From Favolaschia claudopus (Eukaryota > Basidiomycota > Agaricomycetes > Agaricales > Mycenaceae): a stretch of DNA of 64,000 nt. Below are positions 33,491 through 44,915 of this stretch, one piece after another. The position numbers and the translations under genes were made by a program. The stretch lies in contig JAWWNJ010000234.1 of assembly GCA_037176885.1 (NCBI GenBank), positions 62,001-126,000 on the forward strand, read 5' to 3'. The notes under the pieces are model-generated. The model worked only from the letters and a program-made list of their open reading frames with translations, did not search any database and was not told the origin of the DNA. Within the stretch, counting starts at the first letter, position 1; the number at the start of each line of letters is the position of its first letter.

Positions 33491-34951
33491 TCAATCTTCC
33501 AGCTCATCTTCCCCATCCTCCTCGCCATCGCCGACAAGGTCGTCTTCCACCATGGCAGCGACCATATCGATTGCGGCGCGGGACATGCGAGGCATGGCTC
33601 CAGGTCGCATCAACGGATGATTCTCAGCTTTCAGCTCCTCTTCCCCATTTTCATCCATATCATCTGCGTCGCTGTCCTCGGCTTCTTCACTACCACTCCC
33701 AGAACCTTCTCCATCTTCATCCGATGAAGAGCTGGTAGCCGAGCCGCCATCGCTCTCAGAGTCAACCTCGAAGTCTCCATCTTCTTCGTCCGAGTCTTCC
33801 TGTACCTGGATCGCACCAGTGCCGACCTGCTTTGGCTTCCCAAATAGATTCCGATACTCTCTCACCCACTTGTTTATCCCCTCCTGCTCCTTCCCATCGA
33901 CCATCGAAAACGCCGTCTCGATACCGGGATCAGCCTCTCCCTCGTCAAGCTGCGCAACATCTTCAGGTGGACTTTTGCGTGTCAGAACAACCGTGCATGT
34001 GCGTCCAGTTGCTGTGATCACGCGCAGCCCATCAGACTTGCTCAATAGGTCTTCCAGTGCCCAGAACTCGCATGGTTTGCTCTCCCCCCAGAGCACGCCG
34101 TCACGGAGAAACCACAGTGTCCCCGCTTTGGCGGCGCGATAAGCCTCGATACCGGGGACACCGCCCTCGGAAGCGCTGACCGCTACTCCCACGCACGCGC
34201 TCTTGAAAACCTCCGGAACAGGCTCTAGAAGGGGAAGCCCAAGACGTTGAATGAAGTCAAGCAGGAGATCGCGAGTAGGTGTGCCGCTCTTGAGCGTTGT
34301 CGACTCGGCATCGGATCCAGAATATGTGGTGTATCTGACCGCAGCAGGCGCGGCAGCGTCTAGTCCAAATATTATCTGCGGAGCGGCTAATTGAGCGGCT
34401 GCTTTCTTGTCTTTGCCTGGGGAGTCAGACGACAGAATGACAACGGTCCAGTGGGGTTTCATCTTGCCGCGCGTCGGGAGAAGAAACGCTCGTGTAAGAG
34501 CTGAGAGCGGGATAGAGGCTTCCACTGCATGACTGGACGCGTTGACAAAACTGAGAGATGACGCGTGGACGTTGATGTCGACCTTTTTGCGGACGGGGGA
34601 TGTCGCAGATACAGCATGAAGGGTGAAGAGGGGAGAACCATCGGATTGGTCATCGTGGTCAGTTTTCTGGCGTTTCACTGCCGCGACTGAGTCAGTAGTA
34701 TCTTGTTCTCTTGGGCGCTTCCCATTGGTAGTCGGTTCAGTTAACGTAGCTAGGGCCGCCATTGCTTCACGCTGCTGCTCAGCCCACGTATGTTGTGTCG
34801 CAGGATCCGAAGAGTCACCGCCGCAAACAAATCGGAGCAGTGTATCGAGTGCCTGAGTGCCAGCAGGATTTTGGAAATCGACCAAAGAATTCGAGAGTTC
34901 TTTGGGAAGCATTGGTGTGACAGCGGATAGAAATGGAGTAGAGGTCGACAT
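33491..34951 (-). CDS. RTT106: Histone chaperone Rtt106, 486 aa
   Basis: Intronless. Rtt106 binds H3-H4 (acetylated at H3K56 in yeast) and deposits them on replicating DNA. The N-terminal third includes a basic KRPREQ...KRQKTD nuclear-signal-like stretch. A tandem PH-like region follows, with VDINVHASSLSF, IPLSALTRAFLLPTR, WTVVILS and the family signature GTLWFLRDGVLWGESKPCEF near residue 290, then NKWVREYRNLFG. The last 100 residues form an acidic tail (DSDEEDGDFEVDSESDGG, then runs of Glu, Asp and Ser) typical of histone chaperones. Length and order fit the Rtt106/Pob3-middle-domain family. Confidence 0.93.
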   Translation of the reverse strand: MSTSTPFLSAVTPMLPKELSNSLVDFQNPAGTQALDTLLRFVCGGDSSDPATQHTWAEQQREAMAALATLTEPTTNGKRPREQDTTDSVAAVKRQKTDHDDQSDGSPLFTLHAVSATSPVRKKVDINVHASSLSFVNASSHAVEASIPLSALTRAFLLPTRGKMKPHWTVVILSSDSPGKDKKAAAQLAAPQIIFGLDAAAPAAVRYTTYSGSDAESTTLKSGTPTRDLLLDFIQRLGLPLLEPVPEVFKSACVGVAVSASEGGVPGIEAYRAAKAGTLWFLRDGVLWGESKPCEFWALEDLLSKSDGLRVITATGRTCTVVLTRKSPPEDVAQLDEGEADPGIETAFSMVDGKEQEGINKWVREYRNLFGKPKQVGTGAIQVQEDSDEEDGDFEVDSESDGGSATSSSSDEDGEGSGSGSEEAEDSDADDMDENGEEELKAENHPLMRPGAMPRMSRAAIDMVAAMVEDDLVGDGEEDGEDELED

Positions 34952-35375
34952 TCTATCTCGCGCAAGAGCCTAGCAATGAAACCAGGTATGGGTCGTCGTG
35001 GTGAGTGAGAAAACGCGCCGGAGATGGTGGCAGCAGTCAAAGGGAGAACGTGGGGAACACGGTCACGGATCGATCGTCCTCTCTAGTCTCTTCCACTCCT
35101 TCCGACTGTCCTATCGCTGGCGGTGGCGAAGATGCTGGGTAGACCTGATGTATAGGTAGGAAGAGAAGGCCAGGTAGCCCGTGCGTGATTTCTCAGACTC
35201 CCCGAATTTTATAAATCTTATGAATTGATAATATTATTTTACAAGTATGAATACGACGATACTTTTCCGGACGCAGGACTCCATTCGACTACCTAACCTG
35301 CGATTTGTGGAACCCTTGGCGCAGGGCCTCGCAGCGTTGCGCAGAGATATCGGCCGGAGGCCCGAGGGAGAAAAG
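34952..35375. other. Intergenic, no gene seen
   Basis: Upstream region of RTT106. No other feature is identified. Confidence 0.4.
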
Positions 35376-35640
35376 CTATCCCACTACTTCAGGCTCATCT
35401 ACTTCAGAAGTTTTCGGAATTTGGTCCAGCTCGAGCTGTTTGGTCCAGCTCGAGCTGAATCTTTCCGAGAGGGGATTGAGTTTTGCCTAACACCCGCAAC
35501 AGCTTTTTCCCTGCCTTGATGATAGCAAGCATAACCTCCTTCGCCAACGCCCGGTCTGGTAGTACGTCCTCGAAGTTTCTCCCTGTTAAAATCGTGCGCA
35601 CCTTCGCCGTTAGCTTCGAGCTCACTGCTGCTCATTTGAC
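35376..35640 (-). pseudogene. Decayed 3' end of a WYR-x-DGTPRSK family member
   Basis: On the minus strand a helical stretch (ALAKEVMLAIIKAGKKLLRVL) is followed by KIQLELDQ. A 19-bp tandem duplication (CAGCTCGAGCTGGACCAAA twice) then shifts the frame. In the frame entered after the duplication the sequence reads PKTSEVDEPEVVG and a TAG at 35376, almost the same as the end of copy C (SPEADTPEVVG). The DNA just beyond the stop (GATAGCTTTTCTCC against GATAGCTCTTCTCT) is also alike. No WYR motif or presequence is found upstream. Confidence 0.6.
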
Positions 35641-35933
35641 TGGCGGCCGTTGAGGCTACAGTAGAACTGTCCGGTTCTGGAAAGAAACGTTTTGCGCGAC
35701 TGTCTATGCGCATTCACTGCCAGACTCCGGACAAGGGTTCATACAACAACTCGGTATGGCAGGTAGAAATATTCATCTGGGTATCTTTCAAGTCGTTCAA
35801 GCATATCTAATAATAGTTGTACAACGAACCGTCGGGTCCACACAGAGACGACGGCGGCTCGCAATCCACAATCGTCAATTCAAATCCTTGTCGTCAATTG
35901 CGCTGGCCATATCGCCGCAAATCCTCCCTCAAC
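35641..35933. other. Intergenic spacer 3' of HAP3
   Basis: No recognisable gene. It may contain older degraded upstream parts of the family remnant. Confidence 0.3.
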
Positions 35934-36593
35934 TCACGACTCCATTAAATTAGGCTCTATGCGAGGCTCAATGGGGTGCTCGACTCGCGGCGCTGCTGGG
36001 CCATTACTGCCATTCTGCAACAACACACTTCAGTTGCCGATCAAAGCAACGATAAGACGGAGAGCAAACTCACCTGCCGCAGCTTCGCAAGATGAATCTT
36101 CAGCGCCTCCGCATAATTGTCAAACCCCAACGTTCCCATCGCATACAAGATATCCTCCCCGCCAATAGTCTTGCGCTTTTCAGACAGACACCGTTCGGCG
36201 GCCTCCGACGTAATGAACGAGATGAACTCGGACACACACTCCTGCACACACTCCTTCGCGTCCTTTGCGATCTTCGCAGTGGGCGGAACGGAGGCTTTCA
36301 TGATGCGCGACACATTCGCGATCTATTTCGTTCATTCATTCACGTCGTCCAGAAAGCTTGCGGCGGAAAGAAGAGATTTCAAAACTCACAGGCAAGAACC
36401 GGTCCTGTTCTCTGTATTCGCCTACCTCCTGTTCTGTGATTTCGCGGTCTGCGGGAACATCGGGTGCGATGATGCAGTCAGAGGGGTTGCCGCCGTCCGG
36501 GTTGGCGGCGGCGATGTTGATGGGGTGTGAGGGCCCTGAGCCAGTATCACGGTTTTGCTGGGTGATGGTTATTGGGTGCAGCCCATCCGACAT
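35934..36593 (-). CDS. HAP3: CCAAT-binding factor subunit NF-YB/Hap3
   Basis: Histone-fold subunit of the trimeric CCAAT-binding complex (Hap2/3/5), a nuclear transcription regulator. Exon 1 (ATG at 36593, [14 protein letters not shown]) ends EQDRFLP. The next exon starts [20 protein letters not shown] and gives the full histone fold: [33 protein letters not shown] and [20 protein letters not shown] further phase-0 intron leads to a short tail, [19 protein letters not shown], ending at TGA 35934. An in-frame upstream start would add an unconserved extension; the internal ATG is preferred. Confidence 0.93.
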
Positions 36594-36965
36594 GTTCAGA
36601 ACCGATTGGCCAATCCGAGCGGGTGTTTGGCGGTTGCGGGCTAGTATGGCAGTGCCTTGATCGCCTTTGGATTCTAACAACGCGCACACAACGCGTCTAG
36701 CAACGAAAATTTATAAAGTGAATTGGGCTCTGCGGTATTGTACGTATGGTAGCTAGGTACATAGAGTAATCTTTTACGAATGCATTCAACAGCCTGTGGG
36801 CGGCGTTGATTAGAACGGAAAGTATCAAAATTACAAGAGGCACTTGCCAATCTTGATTCTTCAGGAAGACAAGATCTTTGACCGGCACTCAATGCAAAAG
36901 GTGAACTTTAGGGAATCTAGTCTTCCCAGCCTCCACAGGGCTCGAGTACGCCGGATAGAGAAGAG
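36594..36965. other. Intergenic, no gene seen
   Basis: Promoter side of HAP3 and 3' side of family copy C. No motif is assigned. Confidence 0.4.
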
Positions 36966-37739
36966 CTATCCAACTACCTCTGGAGTATCTGCCTCTGGAG
37001 ATGGCGAACGCGGCTGAAGGACGTCTACCAGAAACAGCTCAAGGCGCTCATCCTTGTCGTCCACGATGCTGGTCAATTGTTTGGCTGCGCCAAATACAAC
37101 AGCGAGAATTTGAAACGCAGATGCCGTGACCCACGCCTCGGACGAATGTTCGAACTTCGCCTCGATGAGCAATGTATGCACTTTGTGCGCGGCTTCAACG
37201 ACAATGGCGTGCACCCTGTCCCGCTTCGTCGGGTCGTGCGATGGTGACGAGTTATCGTTCAAGGCAGCGAGACGCTCAAAGAATTTTTGATGGACGTCTG
37301 CCTTATCCTTGGAAATTAACTGGGCTTCCTGGTTAAATAGGCGGTGGAAGTAGTCCAATGAAGACTGATAACTGGTGAAATCGACACTGCCGTATGCGTC
37401 GGTGTCGACCCGCTGTACGCGCACAAGCCCCGAGACTACGGAGTGGAAGGCCGATATGAACTGAGATCTTTTCGTCGTCATGTATGACCAGAAGACTGAT
37501 ATTATCAGAGAGGCTGTGGAGGTATTTACGTTCAGGCAAAGTGGTGTGCTCGTTGGTGTGTTAGATCACGGACTTGTTAAGAGCCCTCGTACTTTTGAGC
37601 GAGGAGTACCATCGGCGCGATACCATATTCTTGAGCTCCAAGGGCGGCGCAGAGAAGGTAGGGAATATGACCGAGCATGAAAACGAGGAAATGGGAGCGG
37701 GCGATGTGGAATGTGTAGCAAACGCAGTCGCGGTATCAT
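36966..37739 (-). CDS. WYR-x-DGTPRSK family membrane protein, copy C (237 aa)
   Basis: Function unknown. Exons 37739-37574 and 37513-36966 join in phase through a 60-nt intron (GTCCGT, CTAAC, CACAG) to 237 residues. The start MIPRLRLLHIPHRPLPFPRF is strongly basic without acids. IWYRADGTPRSKVRG follows, then a membrane helix made across the splice (LLTTSLIISVFWSYM) and VRVQRVDTDAYGS, aligning with copy A (VHIQRVDYDYS). The soluble part has RVHAIVVEAAHKVHTLLIEA and ends TPEVVG. All three complete members therefore keep the same architecture and the same intron position just after the WYR motif. Neighbour HAP3 gives no functional clue. Confidence 0.72.
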
Positions 37740-38110
37740 GGTCGTTGAGTGAAAGAGCGTGAGAATTTTTGGCCGCGTCTTTGATCTCTTCTTCTATACA
37801 GAGATGACCAAGAACCATGATCATCTCGCGTCTACGCATCCTGCGTATTCCCCACCGTTCGGTCTTATTCCCCCGCCTCCAGGCCCGTAGCCATCCATCC
37901 ATCATGTTAATTCGTATTCCAAACCTCTTGTTTATTGACTTTCGTCATTTCGACAACACGAGGCGGCATCCAATGGATTCCAGTCTACAAGCATTCAACG
38001 ATAGCTTCGTCTGCCTCTAACTTCTTCATCCACCCCAACCCCAGCATAGCGCTCGTAGTTAGCTCCAAACTCTGCCCGATCCTCTTGCTGCCTCTTGGCA
38101 TGGAGAGCCA
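37740..38110. other. Intergenic, no gene seen
   Basis: Between copy C (upstream side) and the 3' end of the hydantoinase gene. No motif is assigned. Confidence 0.4.
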
Positions 38111-41100
38111 CTATGTGTGGTAGTGCAGCCGGCGGGCCTCGAAGCGTCCTACCACTCGGAAGCCGCGGGGGCGGGAGTCCTGTCTGTCGAGTGTGGTCTT
38201 AGCATACGCTCTAAAAACCGGTAGCAGTAAACAAACGCGCACCTCGGCTTCACACCTCGCGAACAATTCCGCTAGTGTCCCTCCGCGGTCGATCTCGAAT
38301 GCACCTTCTTCGCGTCCTTCCACAATCTTGCGAGCTTCCATCTCGGTGCGCACAGTCGATGTCGCCACGGCGTCCACTTCCAGGGCGTCAGTCAGTACGA
38401 CACCGTATCGCAGTGCTCCGTTGCGAGATACAAGTCCCTCCCGCACCTCGCGCGCTACCACTTCGGCAGGTCGCTTGTGCGGCACTCCGTAGCCCCCGCC
38501 ACTATATTGTACACGAGCTTTCAGTTCAGTTACAAGTGCTACCAATCAGCACTAACCCCCATGTGCGCCTGGGATACGGGCACACATTGAGTATGGGCAA
38601 ACGTTGGCTCATTGGAAACGCACCATTCCAGGATGTCTCCCTCTCGAACAGCGATGTAATCAGCCTTTGATGGAAGGGGGACACGAACGCCATCTGCAGC
38701 GCGTACAAGCGTCTTAGAGGACCGAGCGCCGGGTTCACCACCTTGTTCCATCAGCGATAAAATCAGCGAACGCAAAGCGAACTACCATTTACTCCCCACG
38801 GCTTGGTTAACCACCTTAAATACGTGTCGGTTTCATCGAAAAAAAAGACGGCGGTCAACTCACCGATCGTCGTGAAGCGAGATCTCCCCGGGACGAAGGA
38901 AGCAGTAGTCTAGCAGAAACAGATGTTGAAGACCCAAGATAACGGGAATGTGGAACTGTACCTATGCGTATTCCATTCCCGCCTCGATGAAGTCCTGCGC
39001 CGCCAGAATCTGGGATAGTGGAATAGTGCTCTATACGCAAGGGAAAATATAGCTCCAATATCTGAATTGTAAAGCGGTCATTATGTGAAAGAAGCAGCTG
39101 TCTGAGTTCAAGCCTACCTCGTTTGGGACCGTCTTCATCGACGGAAACATCGAGTGACCGTCCAAACCATCACCCACGGGACGGCCTGGTACACCTTTGA
39201 GTTATGTGAGCTCAGGTTAAATTGCGTTTCAAAGTTTGCACCCCCAAACGAGATCTGATAAAGCTGAAAGTAGGTTCCGTCCGTCCGCCACCCGCTGTAG
39301 AAAAAGTGTGGACCTGGTAACACGGGTCCGTAATGGATTTTGTAGAGCATACGCACAACGTACTGTCGCTGAAGCCGGCTGCAGTCATGAAGCGCGGCTG
39401 ACGCTGTCCTATCAGCCCAAGGATGAGGTCTAAGGTGCGCCCCAAAAGATGCGTTCGGCAGGAGAGAGCAGCTGGTCTGATGGGGTTCAGAAGCGTTCCA
39501 AGTGGGATGCGGACGTCCATGAGATCATACGCGCCTAGCGGAAGTAAATAGGTGTTTCGAATAGGATGAATGGAGTCCGATAGACGCACCGTCATTGAGC
39601 GTGATACTTGGGTCCAGCGCCTTGATGAGGTAGGCACTCGAGCGCCTGTGCATAAGAAAGTATTTGTCAGCTACGAAAATACTCGATTGTTGATTCAATG
39701 TGTACATTTTCCAGGTCGTCTGTGGTGCACATTAGCGCAGATTGGACGAGGCTCGTCAAGACAACGAACCGGACTAACAAGCCAATTGACGCTGGACTCT
39801 GCTTGCGGGTCTGCAAAACAAGATTTCGGTTCTGACTGTATCTCCAAGCATGCGCTCAAGAACAAACCGGTGCCATCGAAATCATAGACTAGTCGTTCAC
39901 CCGATCCATCTTCCAGCGGCTCCTTGAACATCGTACAAGAGACTTTCCACGGACCGAGTCCTGTTCCATCATCATCCATCCAGTCACTGTGGCATACTAT
40001 TGAGTGTCGTTTTTTTAAACTAAGTTGACGCACTGAAATGTCATTCGTCTCGCAGGGATATTTGTCTTCAACAGTTGCGCGAATGCGATCTTGTTTCGGT
40101 CGAGAAGATCGGCCAGTGCCTGCTCGAATGCCTCGGTGCCGAAACGAGTGCACATCTCGGAGACTCTGGGATAAAACATGAGGGAGACGTGGTAAGACGA
40201 TAAAATACCTACCTCTGACCAGCAATGCGACAGGCTGCGACCAGTGCGTGAAGGTCGGCACGCGAGAAATCGGGGGTGCGGGAGTTGCGACATATCACCT
40301 AAGGAAAATTTATTGACACACATTTCGCGGGCGAACTCTGGGAGCCATACATTAACAAGTGCCTCGTTGAGTTGCCCCTTGTCGTAGAGTTTGGACAACG
40401 GTATCTGAATCCCGTCCTCGAAGATCGTGCGACCATGAATGGGGAGGGATCCAGGAGTTTGGCCGCCAACGCTTGAAAGCCGAAGAGTCAAATGGAGGGT
40501 AGGGGTAGTTGTTGGGTCAACCTACTCGGTGAAATGACCCTGATTCGCAGTCCATGCTACACGTTTTCCATTATGATACACCGGTAGCATCACGAGCATG
40601 TCATTGAGATGGGAAATCCCGCCCTGCACTTTCGTTCCCCCGTGTAGCAGGACCAAATGATGAAGAAACGAACCTGCACATCATAAGGATCGTTTCGTAA
40701 TGAACACATCGCCCTCTTCGATTGAACCCTTCCATATATTAATGGAAATGCTGTGGGATATTATGACAGTCATTTGCTTAAGAGAGACGAGATTTGCTCA
40801 CCTGAATATATGACCCAAATTGCCCGATGACCATCTTTCCCTCATCTGCAAAACGGATGAGGCAGCCAAACCGCTGACACATTCACAAACACATACTAGG
40901 GCCAGAACCAGCACTGATCATGGGGAACTACGAATTCAGTTAGTTACTTGAGGCTTGCTGTCATAAAGAAATAGTTGACACACATAATCTAACTGTTCTC
41001 GCCTTTTGGAAATTTAATTTAGTCAACGTTTTCCGGCGAGACAGTTAGTTAGACACCTACATGGCGGGAGACAAGGCCGAACGCAATATCAAGGCATCCA

Positions 41101-44100
41101 TCTCGAGTCTTGCATTGGCGAGAGAAGCTTCCACGAGCTCAGTGATGATTTTCTGATTGTCCTCCGCTTCCGAACGTACTGCAGCTGATTCGCTGGGCCA
41201 CAAAAGAATATTCCCAAAGCGATCGACTTCCGCGCGATGGTCTGGCATTACAAGTGTGTTAGAATCCATCTGTACAAAAGGTTATGAGCTTCGATATCCG
41301 CAAGAGGATGGGCTTTAACACCTCTGTAATAATGGCCGGCCCTACATACGGTCGCCACTTCGTAGTTCATTGCGCTCCCACACGGGAACGTCGTAGTAGA
41401 CGTTACCATTCCAGTATATTTGCGTTCTCTCAGCGAAGGCGTTACTGGACGGATTGACTTCGTTCTCCGACTTGACGAGGTCGACGAGAATGACATCGTC
41501 GGATATTTCTTCGACGCGACTGCGCAGATTGTGATTTCAATGGGTAGGTCAAGTGAATAGGTAAAGAGGGTGTGGTGGAGGGTTGTGAAGCTGGAAGTTG
41601 CCGAGATGAGCGTTGTCTCAGTCATGCTTCTCAGAGACTTTTCAGACGCACCTGCGTTGCAGAATCACCAGGCCGTCTCGTTCTAATACTTCTAATGAGA
41701 AGGCAACCGGCAGACTCAATGCTTGACCAGAGTATTCTCATATCGGCTTCAAATGCATGCCTCTGTCTACCGCCATCAACACCCTGCATCTCAAGAACAG
41801 CCGACGCCTGAGTCAAAAGACTTTTGCATATGTCGAGAATATCGGCAGCCAACACATCGGCGAGCTTGCAAATATGGGTGCGGCCAACTTCGTGACGGAG
41901 TGATGTTATGGCGTCTCCAAATGCACATAGAACTATGGTCGATGTCAGTCTGACGGGAGTTCATTTCGAAAGACCACAAACCGCCTGGCGATGGGGGGAT
42001 GATCGCAGGATACGATTGACATAATCTGGCTCCAGAAGATGTCACTTAGATGGCCATGAGATGTTGGGTGAATTTACCGAGCGCGCAGGCATGCAGAGGA
42101 CCAGCTCCTCCAAAGGCAACAAGACTATATTCCCTCGGATCGTGTCCCTATCTTGCGTAAGTGCAGAACTAGCATTGCGAAAACAAGTACTTACTCGCTC
42201 AACCGAAACACTTTTTAGAGCACCATACATCTTCTCATTCGCCACTCTGAGTATGCCCTCCGCTGCCTCGTTCAACGTCAGACCGATAGCATCTGCTATA
42301 ACCTGAACCGCTCTCTTGGAAGCGGTGATATCCATCTTGAATGCGCCGCCCAGCAAAGAAGGCGGCAAGTATCCCAGTACAACATTAGCACTATGCCGAT
42401 CAGCTCATCGTAAACGCAGGCGAGTAGCAAGGACTGACTCCGTCACTGTCGCCATCACACCACCCTTGCCATAAGCTGCGGGGCCTGGGGTAGCACCGGC
42501 ACTCTCTGGGCCGACACGGAGGGCCTTGGTTACTTCGGGAACATGGGCAATGCTGCCGCCCCCCGCGCCAACTATGATAGCTCAGTATCGACGGGGCACA
42601 AAATGCAGAACTTACCCGTCCGAACATCGACGGATGGCGCTCGCACGGTGAGATCGCCAACTGTAGTTTCCCGACGAAGACTGGGGATACCATTCTGGAT
42701 AAGACATACGTCTCGGAAACCATTATCAGTTGTAGATTTATTATGCATTGAGCTCTAGTACCTGTCGACGTTCCGCCCTGAGCAGAAACGTCAACAACAA
42801 CTACTCGCGCTGTGATCTGGAAAACTTGCCATGTCAAACGTCAAGAGATTCTTGTAGCGCGTTTTCTGAGCGATAATCCCGGCAACGCCAGCGACTCCTC
42901 CAGCAGGTCCAGAATACAGTAAGTTGGAGCTGAACTCTTTGGCGAGATCGACACTGGTGAGGCCGCCATCGGACCTCAATATACGGATAGTGAAAGAATC
43001 TCCAAGAGCTGCGTGGAGCGAATTGAGATATTTCTCGACCTTGGGACGGACCATGGCCGCAACGACCGTTGTCTCAAGAACGGAATGCTCGTTAGACTGA
43101 ACATTTGGAAAGATCAAAAATCGGATTCTCACAAGGGTACGCTCGTACTCCATCAACTCAGGTAAAATGGTACTCGATAGACTAATGGGGGGACCGGGAA
43201 ATTCTTCTTGTAATGTTCGCAAAGCAATTGTCTAGATCACGTTCTGACACACGCTGAAACCAGAAGAAGACGTATCGCACCTCATGGGAACTATTCGCAA
43301 AACTGTTGATGAAGGACACGGTTATCGCTTCTACGCCTTTATTCTTTAGCAGTTGGAGACGCTGTCGGAAAATTTGGTCGTCCAAGGTCGAATCTCTGAG
43401 CCGTCTATGCCAATTCTACCAGGGGCTTCGATAGTCTGCAAAAACCGTGAATTTCAGTTGGATTCTCAGACAAGAGAGAGTGCGCACAAGCTCGAGAGAA
43501 GCTATGGGCTGGGGTTTCGGATACACCACCCAAGCTCCCAACCCTCCAGGCACTTGTGACCTTTTCGTCAAGAGAATATCACGAAATCCTGGGCGAAACA
43601 GCTGTTATAGAAATAATGCCTCGAAGATAGTCCCTTACCTTCGGTCACTATGAGCGCTACTCGTGCCCCTGTCCCCTCGAGAAGGGCTGAAGATTCAAGG
43701 TTGAGAGAGAATTCCAGGACAGATTTATAGATATTGACCATTCGTTGCTACCGTGGTGCCATGATGCAGGGATAACGATAGCGGCGCTTCTGGCGGTAAA
43801 TGCGCTCTGTGTTTGTCATTGAAACTCTGCCGCAGCGACCCATACAAGATTGGCTCACTGAAGCTGTCTAACGACATTTAGGACGCCTTGAGCTTGGTTT
43901 TCTGTGGTTAAAACCTTTGCGGAGAATGTCTGTCCAGTCGCAGAGTCATAAAGAATGCCATCTGCTACAATCAGAGCGTTGCTTCAACGGAAGAGCGGCG
44001 CAGATACCGGTAAAGGTTCCTATCACAACAATTTTATATTCTAAAACTTATAGTGGTTTGGAGGCTAACCTCCAACGTCGATTCCAAGTTTCCAAGTTGA

Positions 44101-44109
44101 CTCTTGCAT
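38111..44109 (-). CDS. 5-oxoprolinase / hydantoinase (HydA-HydB fusion)
   Basis: Large cytosolic ATP-dependent amidohydrolase opening 5-oxoproline or hydantoin-type rings. The start at 44109 reads [14 protein letters not shown], spliced to TFT and then [17 protein letters not shown], which is the nucleotide-binding HyuA N-terminus. It continues with [69 protein letters not shown] and GGTSTD-type exons and a [10 protein letters not shown] loop. HydA ends with [20 protein letters not shown] and related sequence. HydB begins around 41.3 kb ([22 protein letters not shown]). The C-terminus has [23 protein letters not shown] and [12 protein letters not shown]. Very many short introns (probably over 20), not all resolved. 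No disabling change was seen. Substrate preference (5-oxoproline or a hydantoin) cannot be read from the sequence. Divergent from the NCS1 permease. Confidence 0.88.
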
Positions 44110-44915
44110 GAGACAGTGGCGAGAAAAGTACCCTGGGACGCGTCTTCAGTTTTTGAACGGAACTCCGCTGCAGGGCCATTCGGCTTCTTCTTAGCTTCTT
44201 CTATCGGGGAAAAGGCGTTGGAGATGGGTGAACGGCGGCCGATACAACTTCGTTTTCTTCCAAGGTCCCATTCTACCTGGAAAACCGTCTTCCGCGAACG
44301 AAAATTGAGAGATTGATGGAGGACTTTGGAGGAAAGGGGAAGGCGAATTGTTATGGTTAGGGTTATGCCATCGAGGCCTGGAAAAGTTGCCGCCAACGTC
44401 CACCTCCACAAGCTTCATGCACTGGCATGCTTCATGTTCAAGAAGGGTCGGAAGCGCCGTCCCGTGTCTACCTTCCTCGTAATGTCAAAGTGCACATTTC
44501 CTCGTGTTGACCACCCTAGCCAGGGTTTGCAGCATTGCTGGCCGCCGCTCCCGACTAACAAAGGGAAAAGTCCTGTGCAATACGGTTACCAACCATTAAA
44601 CTCGTTCAGTAATTAAGAAAATATAGAACCGTCCTCGTCGTAGACGTTATCAACATCGTCCTTATCTCTGTCTCCGAATCCTCACAGCACTACCAAATTC
44701 TCTGTTCGACACTGGCCCCATGACAAATATCCGACTTCTTTGAGCTATATGGCCGCAGTGTCTCCTTGCAAGGTTCTTATTCTCACCGCGCAGCCAGCTT
44801 TGCGGGGAGCCTTTATCTACGTCTATTAGTATCATGATTCCGCATCGGCTCTTCAAAGGTATGCTCCGCCAATATTTATTGCAGCTGCTCAGTCAACTAT
44901 CCCTCGTCTCAAGTC
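44110..44915. promoter_or_regulatory. Divergent promoter region, hydantoinase / NCS1 permease
   Basis: About 0.8 kb. It has open but uninterpretable frames, and GATA cores are scattered. A shared regulatory region for the two divergent genes is inferred from layout only. Confidence 0.4.

Noticed and set aside
35247..35519. Plus-strand ORF of 90 codons
   Set aside because: Antisense to the decayed family remnant; no motif of its own.
44142..44418. Minus-strand MKLVEVDVGG, looking like the start of the hydantoinase
   Set aside because: A better N-terminus ([14 protein letters not shown] spliced to TFT and DGILYDS) lies at 44109 and continues in phase; the upstream match is a chance reading with no continuation.
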